The translations under genes were made by a program, and so were the position numbers. The notes under the pieces are model-generated. The model made no database searches, was not told the DNA's origin, and was given only the letters and a program-made list of their open reading frames with translations. A DNA stretch of 64,000 bases from Mesorhizobium sp. WSM4904. GTDB taxonomy: Bacteria; Pseudomonadota; Alphaproteobacteria; Rhizobiales; Rhizobiaceae. Below are positions 16,871 to 26,249 of this stretch, piece after piece. Location of the stretch: assembly GCF_029674545.1 (NCBI RefSeq), contig NZ_CP121354.1:1550001-1614000 (forward strand), read 5' to 3'. Positions within the stretch are counted from its first letter, which is position 1. The number at the start of each line of letters is the position of its first letter.

Positions 16871-19177
16871 ATGTCCAGGATCGGCGCTTTGACGCGCGCC
16901 GCATGGCGATCGGCAACTCAGACGCTGGCCAAGGGTTCGAAAAGTTTACACCCGACGCTAGCGCCGGCCGATTTCAAGCGCGCACTTACGATCAACGATC
17001 GATATGGCGGGCTCACTGTCAATGTCCCCAAAATGCCTTTCTGGCTGACCGGGGGTGAAGCCTTCGTCTACCGCCGGACTAGCCACGGCGAGCAGCAGTT
17101 CATGCAGGTCGATGCTGCCACGGGTTTCAAGCGGCCCGCTTTCGATCAGGCGCGTCTGGCGGCAGCGCTAAACAAGGTGAGCCATGAGAGCTATCAAGCC
17201 GGCAATCTTCCGTTCGACCGTTTCGAACTGAGTGAGGATGGTCGCAGGCTCGACTTCCAGATTGAAGACACCCGGTGGAGCTGCGACCTTGCAAGCTATG
17301 ACTGTACCAGCACCACATTCGATGCAAGGAAAGGGGACCGTAGGGAGCTCAGCCACCGCTACACGCCGCCAGCGGAGAACAACCCCGACAAGAGCAACGC
17401 GTCGCCCGACGGCAAATGGATCGCCTATATCAAGAACTGCAACGTTTTCCTGCGCAGCGAGGACGGATTGCAGGATGTTCCTCTGAGCCGGGACGGAGCC
17501 GAAGGCAATTGCTACGTCTTTTCGACGCTGAGCTGGTCGCCGGACTCGCGCCACCTCGCCGCTTACCTTGTTCGCCCCGGCTATAGGCGAGAGGTCCGCT
17601 ACCTCAATTCTTCGACGGACCAGTTGGAGCGGGAATATTCAACAAAATTCTATCCCAGGCCGGGCGATGTCCTTCCGCTGCCCCAGCCAGTCCTGTTCGA
17701 CATTGCCGGCCGGCGCCAGATCGTGATTGACGGTGCCCTCTTCTCGAACGTCTTCGAACTTTCCCCTCTCCGGTGGTGGGCGGACAGCCGCGGCTTCACT
17801 TTCGAATATAACCAGCGCGGGCATCAGCTTTATCGCCTGGTCGAGGTAGACGCCGCCTCGGGCCGCGGGCGCTCCCTGATCGATGAGACCAGCGAGACAT
17901 TCGTTGATTATTTGCCGCTGGGGCATGGCCAGGAGGATGCCGGAAAAATCTTCCGTTACGATGTCGATGACGGGAAGGAGATCATCTGGGCATCAGAGCG
18001 CGACGGGTATGAGCATTTGTATCTTTTCAACGGCCGGACAGGCGCGCTCGAAAACCAGATCACGCGAGGTGAGTGGGTCGTCCGGAGGGTCAACCATGTC
18101 GATCCGGTCAAGCGTCAGATCTGGTTCGAGGCGAGCGGGATGAACTCGCAGGAGGACCCCTATTGGGTCCATGCTTACCGCATCGGCTTTGACGGCAAGG
18201 GACTGACTGCACTGACGCCCGAACCGGCCAACCACCATATCGAGTTCTCGCCTGACAGGCGCTATTATGTCGATCTCTGGTCACGCATCGATCTGCCCCC
18301 GCGCATGGCACTCTACCGCGCCAGCGACAATGCCAAGCTCCAGCAGATCGAGACGGCCGACATTTCTGAGCTCGTCGCCGCAGGCTGGCAGCCGCCGCTC
18401 AGTTTCCATTCCAAGGGGCGCGACGGCAAAACTGACATCTGGGGCGTGCTCCACCTGCCAGCCAACTTCGACCCGACGAAGAAATACCCGGTTGTGGAGA
18501 ATATCTATGCTGGACCCCACGGCTCCTTCGTCCCAAAATCCTTCTCGCGGTGGACAGAGCCGCTCACGCAGCTGGGCTTCGTCGTTGCTCAGATCGACGG
18601 CATGGGCACCAACAACCGCTCCCGCGCCTTCCATGATGTTGCTTGGAAGAATCTGAAGGACGCAGGATTTCCCGATCGCATTCTGTGGCACAAGGCGGCG
18701 GCCGCGCAATATCCATGGTACGACATATCCAACGTCGGCATTTTTGGCGCATCCGCCGGCGGCCAGAGTGCAGTCAGCGCGCTGCTCTTTCACCCCGATT
18801 TCTACAAGGTCGCCGTCGCCAAAAACGGCTGCTTCGACAACAGGATAGACAAGACCTGGTGGAACGAACTTTGGATGGGGTGGCCGGTCGGCATTGAATA
18901 TTCGCAATCCTCCGCCGTTGACAATGCTCACAGGCTGCAGGGCAAGCTGATGATCGCGGTCGGCGAAATGGATGATAATGTCGATCCGTTTTGCTCGTTC
19001 CAGCTTGCCGATCGACTCATCAAGGCAGGAAAAGATTTTGACATGGTCTACGTTCCTGGTGCCAATCACCATACTCTAGGCACCTACACCGAGCGCAAAC
19101 TCCTAGACTTCTTCGTTCGCAACATTCTCGGTCAGACCCCGCCCGACTGGAACACCAAACCGATCGAGCTGGAATAG
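16871..19177 (+). CDS. S9 family prolyl oligopeptidase / DPP IV-like peptidase
   Basis: 768 residues. The N-terminal two thirds look like a beta-propeller (WSPDSRHLAAYL, ASPDGKWIAYI, FSPDRRYYVDLW blades, as in DPP IV), followed by an alpha/beta hydrolase domain with the triad Ser628 in GASAGG, Asp701 in GEMDDNV and His733 or 734 in ANHHT. Such enzymes release dipeptides or cut proline-containing peptides. No clear signal peptide; the N-terminus is Arg/Ala-rich. Upstream lies a sigma-54 promoter with a NifA-type site, which points to a symbiotic role. The substrate is unknown. Confidence 0.87.
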   Translation: MSRIGALTRAAWRSATQTLAKGSKSLHPTLAPADFKRALTINDRYGGLTVNVPKMPFWLTGGEAFVYRRTSHGEQQFMQVDAATGFKRPAFDQARLAAALNKVSHESYQAGNLPFDRFELSEDGRRLDFQIEDTRWSCDLASYDCTSTTFDARKGDRRELSHRYTPPAENNPDKSNASPDGKWIAYIKNCNVFLRSEDGLQDVPLSRDGAEGNCYVFSTLSWSPDSRHLAAYLVRPGYRREVRYLNSSTDQLEREYSTKFYPRPGDVLPLPQPVLFDIAGRRQIVIDGALFSNVFELSPLRWWADSRGFTFEYNQRGHQLYRLVEVDAASGRGRSLIDETSETFVDYLPLGHGQEDAGKIFRYDVDDGKEIIWASERDGYEHLYLFNGRTGALENQITRGEWVVRRVNHVDPVKRQIWFEASGMNSQEDPYWVHAYRIGFDGKGLTALTPEPANHHIEFSPDRRYYVDLWSRIDLPPRMALYRASDNAKLQQIETADISELVAAGWQPPLSFHSKGRDGKTDIWGVLHLPANFDPTKKYPVVENIYAGPHGSFVPKSFSRWTEPLTQLGFVVAQIDGMGTNNRSRAFHDVAWKNLKDAGFPDRILWHKAAAAQYPWYDISNVGIFGASAGGQSAVSALLFHPDFYKVAVAKNGCFDNRIDKTWWNELWMGWPVGIEYSQSSAVDNAHRLQGKLMIAVGEMDDNVDPFCSFQLADRLIKAGKDFDMVYVPGANHHTLGTYTERKLLDFFVRNILGQTPPDWNTKPIELE

Positions 19178-19838
19178 CTTGTGGCTCTTGCAATTGTTAG
19201 CTCGCCTTATCAGCTGTAATCAGGGCGAGGCGCGAGCAAATCTGCACCGAAGGACGATCGTGGAGTCTAGGACTTGCGCTGCGTATTGAGGATCGGCTCG
19301 CCGCGACGTTGGTCTGAGCAAACTGCTTGATAGGCACGCCTGCAGACCGCGTGTGTGCGATTGCAAGATCCCCTATCAGCCTGGTGTGAAGCGTTCAGGG
19401 GAAAAGCCGCACCCAACGCCGCTTCCGCTCGCCGTAACGCTACGGCGGTGCGGCCCACCGATCCGCTCGACGAGCATTGGAACACATAGGTCCCCGAACG
19501 GACGATTGCCTTGGCAATAGAAGACCCTCGTCGGTCATCGCCGCTGTGGGTGGCAGCCCGTCGGTCTGGAGCTGCCACGATTCTCATCCTCGCGTCACAT
19601 ATGAGCTGAAGCTTTCCGGATCGGGTATCCAATCGGCATCCAGTTGCTCGGCGATATGGTTGAATTCTGCCCTCAGGACAAGAGTGAGTAGAGCAGCCCC
19701 GCTACGAAAATCCCATCCTGGTTCGTTTGACGCATCGACTATTCAGATTGATTGGCGTGATACCCGGCGCGGCCGCAACACGCGAGGCCGTCAACCGCTG
19801 AGCAGAAAACCAGCCTTCGCCTTCCGCGGCGGCGGACC
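19178..19838. other. Gene-poor region before the type III effector
   Basis: No intact gene recognised. On minus, 19580-19705 reads as a continuous protein-like stretch (LLTLVLRAEFNHIAEQLDAD) that soon meets a stop and has no start; it may be a gene relic. Confidence 0.35.
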
Positions 19839-19868
19839 TCGTCAGCCTCTCGAAAGCTTGCCTGAGTA
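19839..19868 (+). promoter_or_regulatory. tts box (TtsI-dependent promoter)
   Basis: TCGTCAGCCTCTCGAAAGCT followed by TGCCTGAGTA matches the rhizobial tts box consensus (GTCAG-c-TT-n-TCGaaAGCT). It lies just upstream of the NopD-like gene and marks it as part of the flavonoid/TtsI-controlled type III secretion regulon. Confidence 0.85.
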
Positions 19869-19902
19869 GGTTGCTCATGTGATCTGTGGAAGTGAGGATA
19901 GC

Positions 19903-22900
19903 GTGCACCCGTACAAACTAGACATTCATCGTGGCAGCTTGGCTGCAGGTGCAGCACGCCGTACCGCACGAGCAAGCGGACAGGCCGGCCAAGCCGGTTT
20001 TGAGCAGCACTTGGGCGAACTGCAGGCGGCGGACGAGTTGATGGGTGCGCTAGGCGAGGAGGTCCTCGTCAATGGCTCGCATGGTAAAGGTGAGTTGAGA
20101 CCAACGAAGAGGCAGAGGATCCAAAGCAATCTGCAGCATGCTGTCACTGAGCGGCAACCAGGTGAGGTTGGCAACTCAGGCGCTCGCGTGATGATGCAAC
20201 TCCCCACCGATCAGGTGGGTACATCGGAACGGGAGGCGCAACTTGTGATGCAGGGGGACGAGCACGAATACACCCCAGCACCGCATCTCGACGGGTCGAT
20301 GCCCTCGACAGTGCAGCCGGATCGTCCAATTGTGGTCCCCGACGGTGCCGACAAGCGTCCTGTTTATTCCAACGATGCCACCGCCATCGAAGGGCTGAAG
20401 TCAGCACTCCTTGCGGGTAAAGCCAGGCCGGACACGGTCACTCGCAGCACAAATTCTCTTTTCGGCTTTAGTCGTTGGCTCTTTCAAAACAACAAGCCAG
20501 GGCTTGCTGCTCGGCTTTACCATCCGTCGCTGAGCCAGGATCTCGAGGAGTACGAGAGTAGGGGTGGTTCCTCCACCGTGGCTGGCGCACTGCGTCAATT
20601 GATGAAGTCGATGGGCGGAGCCGGCCCGATTGTGGGTCGCGCTGTCCTGAACCCCCATCCTGACGACGCCGCGCTCACCAGACATTTCAGATCCGCGAGC
20701 GGCTACGCAACTGCTCTTAACCATTTCAGTCATTACCTACGTCAAAATGACAAGCTCGGAATTGCGGGTCGCATTTACGATAAATCGCTGGATAAAGATG
20801 TTGAGAGCTACAAGGCCGCCTCCTCTAATGGTGGAGCTCCGATCGAATCTGCGCTGGTTTATCTCCGCAAGAACCCGCCGCGCGTTATACTCGGGAATCA
20901 TCTGGAAAACGCGGTCAGCATGGAGGCTCGTCCCCGTGGCGACGCTGCTCAGCATACCGCACCACAGCAGGGATTCGATTGGCCAGAGGAGCTCCTGCCG
21001 GTAGGTTATAAGGAGGGCACCGATCTACCATTGTCTCTCGCCCCAACCGCGCACCAACACCAAGCGCCCGACTTTGGAGAGGCCGTCCCTCACTTGAACT
21101 GGCGCCACGGCGACCAGGGCGCCCCGGAGGAGCTGGTAGCTGCACGGGACAGGAGCAGCCCGCTGCCAAGCGAGGCGGTGCCACATAAATCTGGACGGGG
21201 ACTCGCTACGCAGCCCAGATTGTGGGCGGAGAAATCCGCCTCGCCAGAGCTCTTTCGACGGCGGGCGGAGCAGGCTCTGCCGGCGTCCGCCAGAGGTGTG
21301 GAGACATCCTCCGCGGTTGATGAAGCCGCGCAGGCCGCTCGCCAAGCTTTGGCTTGGTTGCAGCAGGAGATGGAGGGGATCGAACCGATGCAGGATCCTC
21401 ATGAGGTGGCTACACCGGAATGTGAGGCGCAGCTCGTCAGGCAGAGGGATGAGCACGAATCCACCCCAGCACCGCATCCCGGAGGTGGTGGGTCGATGCC
21501 CTCGACAGTGCAGCCGGATCGTCCAATTGTAGTCCCCGACGGTGCCGACAAGCGTCCTGTCTATTCCAACGATGCGACCGCTATCGAAGGGCTGAGGGCA
21601 GCATTCCACGCGGGTAAGGCCAAAGCGAACACGGTCACTTACAATGTAAATTCTCTTTTCGGCTTTAGTCGGTGGCTCCTTCAAAACAACAAGCCAGGGT
21701 TTGCTGCTCGGCTTTACCATTCGTCGCTGGATCAGGATCTCAAGGAGTACGAGAGTACGGGTGGTTCCTCCACCGTGGCTGGCGCACTGCGTTACCTCAA
21801 GAAGTCGACAGGCGGAGCCCCGATTATGGCTCGCCCTGTCGTGATCCCCTATCCTGACGATGCCGAGCTCATTAGAAATTACAGAGCCGCTTCGACCAAG
21901 GAGTACCTGGCAGCGCCTGCGACCGGACGGAATCCAGATACCGTGGGCGGCTATACAAATTTTCTTAGACATTTTAGTCAGTACCTGCGTCAAAATAACA
22001 AGCTTGGGATTGCGGCTCGGATTCACGACAAATCGCTGGATAAAGATGTTGAGAGCTTCAAGGCTGTCTCCTATGGTAATAGGCTAAGTATCAGTTCTGC
22101 ATTGGCTCACCTCCGGGATATCCTGCCGCGCATTGTGCTCGGGCGCGAAACTGTCCTTTCTGCTCATCCGGCAGACGCAGTCACCAGGCGCGTTGGGGCC
22201 GCTGCTGAAGCTGGGCCAGCGGCACCGGCAAGAGCTCCCCAACCCGCCTCGCCAGCAACCGCTAGGCTGCCAGGCACCTACCGCGGCCTTCCACTGGTTG
22301 ATGTGACCACACTGACTACCAGTTCCTCTGGGGCTCAGATCGGGGCGCTCGATCCGACAGCCCCGTCCAACGTTGCAACGGGGCGGGTGCTCGGCGCCGC
22401 CGAATGGCTGAGCGACGCCCATATCCAGAGAGATTACAATTTGCTGGAGGGGCAACTGCAGGGGATCAATCCGGCGCTCGCTGCCCGGACTCGGCTGGTG
22501 GATCCTTCCGTATCCCATCTACTGCGACACACGTCGCCGCAAGACGCTCGAGGCATATTGCAGTCCATCTATAATCAAAACAACGCCACAGCCGACTTCC
22601 TGTTCTTGCCAGTGAATAATGGCACGGCTACTAGCCCCGGCACCCATTGGTCGCTGCTGCTCGTTGATCGCCGCGACCCGGAAAGGCGGTTCGCCTATCA
22701 CTACGACTCCCTCCAGCGAGAGGGATATAACGACGTGCCTGCAAAACAGCTCGCAGGACTGCTGAATGCCACCTTGGCGCCAGCCCCCATGGCCAGACAG
22801 ACGAACCATTATGATTGCGGCGTATTTGTCCTGGAGGGCACGTGGGCGCTGGTTGAACGATTGGTGAAAGGGCAGCGGCCAGACCACGAGCCGCTGCCCC

Positions 22901-23475
22901 TCGACAACCTCGTTGCCGATCGGCAGGCGCTGCAAGACCGGCTAAGGAGGCGCTTGCCGCACGAGGAAGAGCCGCGGCAGCTGCTGGAGGATGAACCCGC
23001 CTCCCCACCGATGATGGCATTCGAGCCAGGGGAACTGCGGCAACTGTTGGAAGACGAGCCTGCCTCCCCACCAATGATGGCGTTCGAGCCAGGGGAACTG
23101 CGGCAACTGTTGGAGGACGAACCTGCCTCCCCACCAATGATGGCGTTCGAGCCAGGGGAACTGCGGCAACTGTTGGAGGACGAGCCTGCCTCCCCACCAA
23201 TGATGGCGTTCGAGCCAGGGGAACTGCGGCAGCTGTTGGAGGATGAACCCGCTTCCCCACCGATGATGGCGTTCGAGCCAGGGGAACTGCGGCAACTGTT
23301 GGAGGATGAACCCGCTTCCCCACCGATGATGGCGTTCGAGCCAGGGGAACTGCGGCAACTGTTGGAAGACGAGCCTGCCTCCACTTGGGCACAAATCAAT
23401 TCGACCCCACATGCGCGAGCGGACGGTGTTCATCAGCCAGCCCAGGCGCCGTGGCTCCCTGAACGCAGAAGATAA
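19903..23475 (+). CDS. nopD: NopD-like type III effector with Ulp1/SUMO-protease domain
   Basis: About 1190 residues from the GTG at 19903, chosen because GAGGA lies 4 bases before it and because a start at 19879 would be only 10 bases behind the tts box. The middle holds a duplicated module (about 20300-20895 and 21499-22145; VVPDGADKRPVYSNDATAIEGL, FGFSRWL, GIAxRIxDKSLDKDVES). The C-terminal C48 domain has the catalytic residues His (codon 22645, THWSLL), Asp (22705, YHYDS) and Cys (22816, DCGVFV). A 21-residue tandem repeat follows. Effectors of this type are injected into legume cells and process or remove SUMO. It is wedged between ICE transfer genes. Confidence 0.85.
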   Translation: MHPYKLDIHRGSLAAGAARRTARASGQAGQAGFEQHLGELQAADELMGALGEEVLVNGSHGKGELRPTKRQRIQSNLQHAVTERQPGEVGNSGARVMMQLPTDQVGTSEREAQLVMQGDEHEYTPAPHLDGSMPSTVQPDRPIVVPDGADKRPVYSNDATAIEGLKSALLAGKARPDTVTRSTNSLFGFSRWLFQNNKPGLAARLYHPSLSQDLEEYESRGGSSTVAGALRQLMKSMGGAGPIVGRAVLNPHPDDAALTRHFRSASGYATALNHFSHYLRQNDKLGIAGRIYDKSLDKDVESYKAASSNGGAPIESALVYLRKNPPRVILGNHLENAVSMEARPRGDAAQHTAPQQGFDWPEELLPVGYKEGTDLPLSLAPTAHQHQAPDFGEAVPHLNWRHGDQGAPEELVAARDRSSPLPSEAVPHKSGRGLATQPRLWAEKSASPELFRRRAEQALPASARGVETSSAVDEAAQAARQALAWLQQEMEGIEPMQDPHEVATPECEAQLVRQRDEHESTPAPHPGGGGSMPSTVQPDRPIVVPDGADKRPVYSNDATAIEGLRAAFHAGKAKANTVTYNVNSLFGFSRWLLQNNKPGFAARLYHSSLDQDLKEYESTGGSSTVAGALRYLKKSTGGAPIMARPVVIPYPDDAELIRNYRAASTKEYLAAPATGRNPDTVGGYTNFLRHFSQYLRQNNKLGIAARIHDKSLDKDVESFKAVSYGNRLSISSALAHLRDILPRIVLGRETVLSAHPADAVTRRVGAAAEAGPAAPARAPQPASPATARLPGTYRGLPLVDVTTLTTSSSGAQIGALDPTAPSNVATGRVLGAAEWLSDAHIQRDYNLLEGQLQGINPALAARTRLVDPSVSHLLRHTSPQDARGILQSIYNQNNATADFLFLPVNNGTATSPGTHWSLLLVDRRDPERRFAYHYDSLQREGYNDVPAKQLAGLLNATLAPAPMARQTNHYDCGVFVLEGTWALVERLVKGQRPDHEPLPLDNLVADRQALQDRLRRRLPHEEEPRQLLEDEPASPPMMAFEPGELRQLLEDEPASPPMMAFEPGELRQLLEDEPASPPMMAFEPGELRQLLEDEPASPPMMAFEPGELRQLLEDEPASPPMMAFEPGELRQLLEDEPASPPMMAFEPGELRQLLEDEPASTWAQINSTPHARADGVHQPAQAPWLPERRR
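22972..23385 (+). repeat. 63-bp tandem repeat inside the effector gene
   Basis: Six near-identical 63-bp units encoding RQLLEDEPASPPMMAFEPGEL and a partial seventh stand at the C-terminus of the effector. Units differ only by a few third-position changes, so the array is recent and likely variable in length. Confidence 0.95.
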
Positions 23476-23694
23476 CTTTGCGGAGGAGCGGTCACGCAAC
23501 TGTCGGCGGCGCCGGGCCTCAGGGTGAATGGAAAGGATGGAGTGGCGGATGGTGTCGCGTGAAGGCGCAACACGCGTGCTGACCGACCTGCATACGTAGG
23601 AAGTCGTTCATTGCTCCCAAATCGTATGTGAGGAACATTCCTGTCCCGGCTGCGCCGCGCGATGCTAGGTCGCGTTGTTCAGCGGGCCAAGCCG

Positions 23695-25719
23695 ATGACA
23701 CCTACGAAGCTACTGATCGGGCAGATCGCCGTTGTGTGCGCAATTGTCATTATCGGCGTATGGACGGCAACCCAATGGTGCGCTCAAATGCTGACCTACC
23801 AGACGCCTCTCGGCGCACCATGGTTTCTCTTCGCCGGCTGGCCAATCTACAAGCCGTGGAAGCTGTTTGAATGGTGGTTCCACTTCGATGCTTATGCGCC
23901 GGAGGTCTTCGACAAAGCCGGTACGCTTGCAGGCGCCAGCGGATTCCTGGGTTGTGCCGCCGCAATCGCTGGCTCGCTTTTGCGCGCGCGACAGCGCGGG
24001 TCGGTTACGACCTATGGGTCTTCACGGTGGGCCACGACTCATGAGGTCGAGACGGCAGGGTTGTTACGGCCGGCGGGCGTTTTCCTCGGTAGGCTGAACG
24101 ATCGCTATCTGCGCCATGACGGCCCGGAGCACGTCATGGCATTTGCGCCGACGCGTTCGGGCAAGGGCGTGGGGCTGGTTGTTCCAACGCTACTTTCCTG
24201 GACCGGGTCTGCCATCATTCATGATATAAAAGGCGAAAATTGGCAGTTGACCTCCGGCTGGCGGTCGAAATTCTCGTACTGCCTTCTGTTCAATCCGACC
24301 GACCCGAGATCGGCACGCTACAACCCGCTGCTGGAGGTGCGCAAAGGCCCAGATGAGATCCGGGACGTTCAAAACATCGCCGACATCCTCGTCGATCCCG
24401 AGGGCGCGCTGGAGCGACGGAACCACTGGGAGAAGACCAGCCATTCACTCCTAGTTGGCGCCATTTTGCACGTGCTCTACGCTGAAGAGGACAAGACGCT
24501 GGCCCGCGTCGCCACCTTCCTGTCGGACCCGCAACGCTCGTTTGCCGCAACGCTACGGCGGATGATGACGACAAACCATCTCGGGACGGGGCATAACCCT
24601 CAGGTCCATCCCGTAGTGGCCTCGGCGGCTCGCGAACTCCTGAACAAGTCGGAAAACGAGCGCTCAGGCGTCCTCTCGACCGCCATGTCCTTTCTCGGGC
24701 TTTATCGTGATCCAACGGTCGCGGCGGCCACTTCGTCCTGCGACTGGCGCATCGCTGACCTAGTGGATGGAGAGCGACCGCTGTCGCTCTATCTGGTCGT
24801 GCCGCCTTCGGATATCTCGCGCACCAAGCCTTTTGTGCGACTGATCTTGAACCAGATCGGCAGGCGGTTGACGGAGCGTCTGGAGGGGGACCCGAAGAAG
24901 AGCCGTAAGCATCAGCTGCTCATGATGCTGGACGAGTTTCCGGCGCTCGGTCGCCTCGACTTCTTCGAAACGGCGCTCGCCTTCATGGCAGGTTATGGCA
25001 TTCGCTCCTATCTGATCGCACAATCTTTGAACCAGGTTTCAAAGGCCTATGGCGAGAACAATGCTATTCTCGACAATTGCCACGTGCGAATTGCCTTTTC
25101 CTCCAATGACGAACGCACGGCCAAGCGCATCTCGGATGCCCTCGGCACCGCAACCGAACTTAGGTCGATGCGCAACTATGCGGGCCATCGGCTTGCGCCC
25201 TGGCTTTCACATGTCATGGTGAGCCGCCAGGAAACCGCGCGCCCGCTCCTGACGCCAGGCGAGGTGATGCAATTGCCGCCGTCAGACGAATTGGTCCTGG
25301 TTTCTGGGTTGCCGCCGATCCGCGCCAAGAAGCTGCGCTATTATCAGGATCAGAATTTCACAGATCGGGTGCTGCCTGCGCCGGTGCTGCACGACGGACC
25401 CTATGCGGACTGCCCTGCATCACGCCCGGACGGCTGGACTGGACAAGTGTGCAGCGTCGATAGCCGACTTGCTGCGGACGAGGAAAGCGCCGACGCGCCA
25501 GTTGAAGACGAGGGAGGCGTTCAGCAGCAACGCCATCCAAGCCTGCCCGAAGAAGACGTTGTTGTCTCTCAAGAGCCCGATCAGGCCGATCTGTACAAGC
25601 CCGCAGACGATGACAGCGAAGCGCTCGCGGACAAGCGTGTCATGGATCGGATTTCCACTGCGGCCCGCGTCTACGGTATCAACGAGGGCAGGGGCGACGA
25701 TGTCATTCCCGGCTTCTGA
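23695..25719 (+). CDS. traG: TraG / VirD4-type conjugative coupling protein
   Basis: 674 residues from ATG 23695. Two N-terminal membrane helices (about 8-28 and 60-90 region) are followed by the ATPase: Walker A-like PTRSGKGVG, IIHDIKGENW, Walker B LLMMLDEFPALGRLD, and the C-terminal FSSNDERTAKRIS motif. It links the relaxosome to the Trb channel. The acidic tail is variable in the family. First gene of the transfer operon, followed by a ribbon-helix-helix gene and trbB. Confidence 0.93.
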   Translation: MTPTKLLIGQIAVVCAIVIIGVWTATQWCAQMLTYQTPLGAPWFLFAGWPIYKPWKLFEWWFHFDAYAPEVFDKAGTLAGASGFLGCAAAIAGSLLRARQRGSVTTYGSSRWATTHEVETAGLLRPAGVFLGRLNDRYLRHDGPEHVMAFAPTRSGKGVGLVVPTLLSWTGSAIIHDIKGENWQLTSGWRSKFSYCLLFNPTDPRSARYNPLLEVRKGPDEIRDVQNIADILVDPEGALERRNHWEKTSHSLLVGAILHVLYAEEDKTLARVATFLSDPQRSFAATLRRMMTTNHLGTGHNPQVHPVVASAARELLNKSENERSGVLSTAMSFLGLYRDPTVAAATSSCDWRIADLVDGERPLSLYLVVPPSDISRTKPFVRLILNQIGRRLTERLEGDPKKSRKHQLLMMLDEFPALGRLDFFETALAFMAGYGIRSYLIAQSLNQVSKAYGENNAILDNCHVRIAFSSNDERTAKRISDALGTATELRSMRNYAGHRLAPWLSHVMVSRQETARPLLTPGEVMQLPPSDELVLVSGLPPIRAKKLRYYQDQNFTDRVLPAPVLHDGPYADCPASRPDGWTGQVCSVDSRLAADEESADAPVEDEGGVQQQRHPSLPEEDVVVSQEPDQADLYKPADDDSEALADKRVMDRISTAARVYGINEGRGDDVIPGF

Positions 25720-25835
25720 AGTCCGCTGAGTTGCAGAGCGCACCTCAGCGTAGATAACGGCCATAAGCAATTTTGAGCGTCTGGCCGATGCTTCTCCCGT
25801 CGCCGGCGCAACGCCGGGCCGTCGGAACGATCCGC

Positions 25836-26249
25836 ATGAAGCCGCACCGCATTCGCCATCAGTTTCTGCTTGAGCCGGAGCTCAGCGAGAAACTGGACAA
25901 CCTCAGTCGCGATCCGTCAACGACCAAATCAGCGATCGTGGGGAAGGCGATCGAGGCGTTCATCGAGCGGCGTGGCGAGAGCGAGTTCGATCGGCGCTAC
26001 GGCGTAAGGCTTGACCGGCTCTCCCGCGATCTTGCCCACGTCAGGCGCGATTCCGAGGTGATCCTGGAGAGCCTGGCGCTCTTCATCCGCTTTTCGATCA
26101 CCCTTCACGCCCACACGCCGGTCCCGGATCGGGCAACGCAGGCTATTGCCCAAGAGCGTTTCGAGAAATTCGTTGAGAAGGTCGGCCGCCAGATCGCTTC
26201 CGGCAAAAAGTCGCTTAGCAAAGACAATGGTGGGGGAGGGGAAGGATGA
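25836..26249 (+). CDS. Ribbon-helix-helix (CopG-type) protein of the transfer operon
   Basis: 137 residues from ATG 25836. Its N-terminus (HQFLLEPELSEKLDNL, then TTKSAIVGKAIEAFIER) is a ribbon-helix-helix DNA-binding fold; the rest is helical. Homologues commonly stand between traG and trbB on rhizobial elements and may be relaxosome accessory or autoregulatory proteins. The stop overlaps the trbB start (ATGA). Confidence 0.75.
   Translation: MKPHRIRHQFLLEPELSEKLDNLSRDPSTTKSAIVGKAIEAFIERRGESEFDRRYGVRLDRLSRDLAHVRRDSEVILESLALFIRFSITLHAHTPVPDRATQAIAQERFEKFVEKVGRQIASGKKSLSKDNGGGGEG

Noticed and set aside
16597..17058. Possible gene between the sigma-54 promoter and the S9 peptidase
   Set aside because: Overlaps the peptidase start in another frame and has no recognisable features.
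22972..23385. Evenly spaced repeats considered as a CRISPR array
   Set aside because: Units are contiguous 63-bp coding repeats in frame, without spacers.
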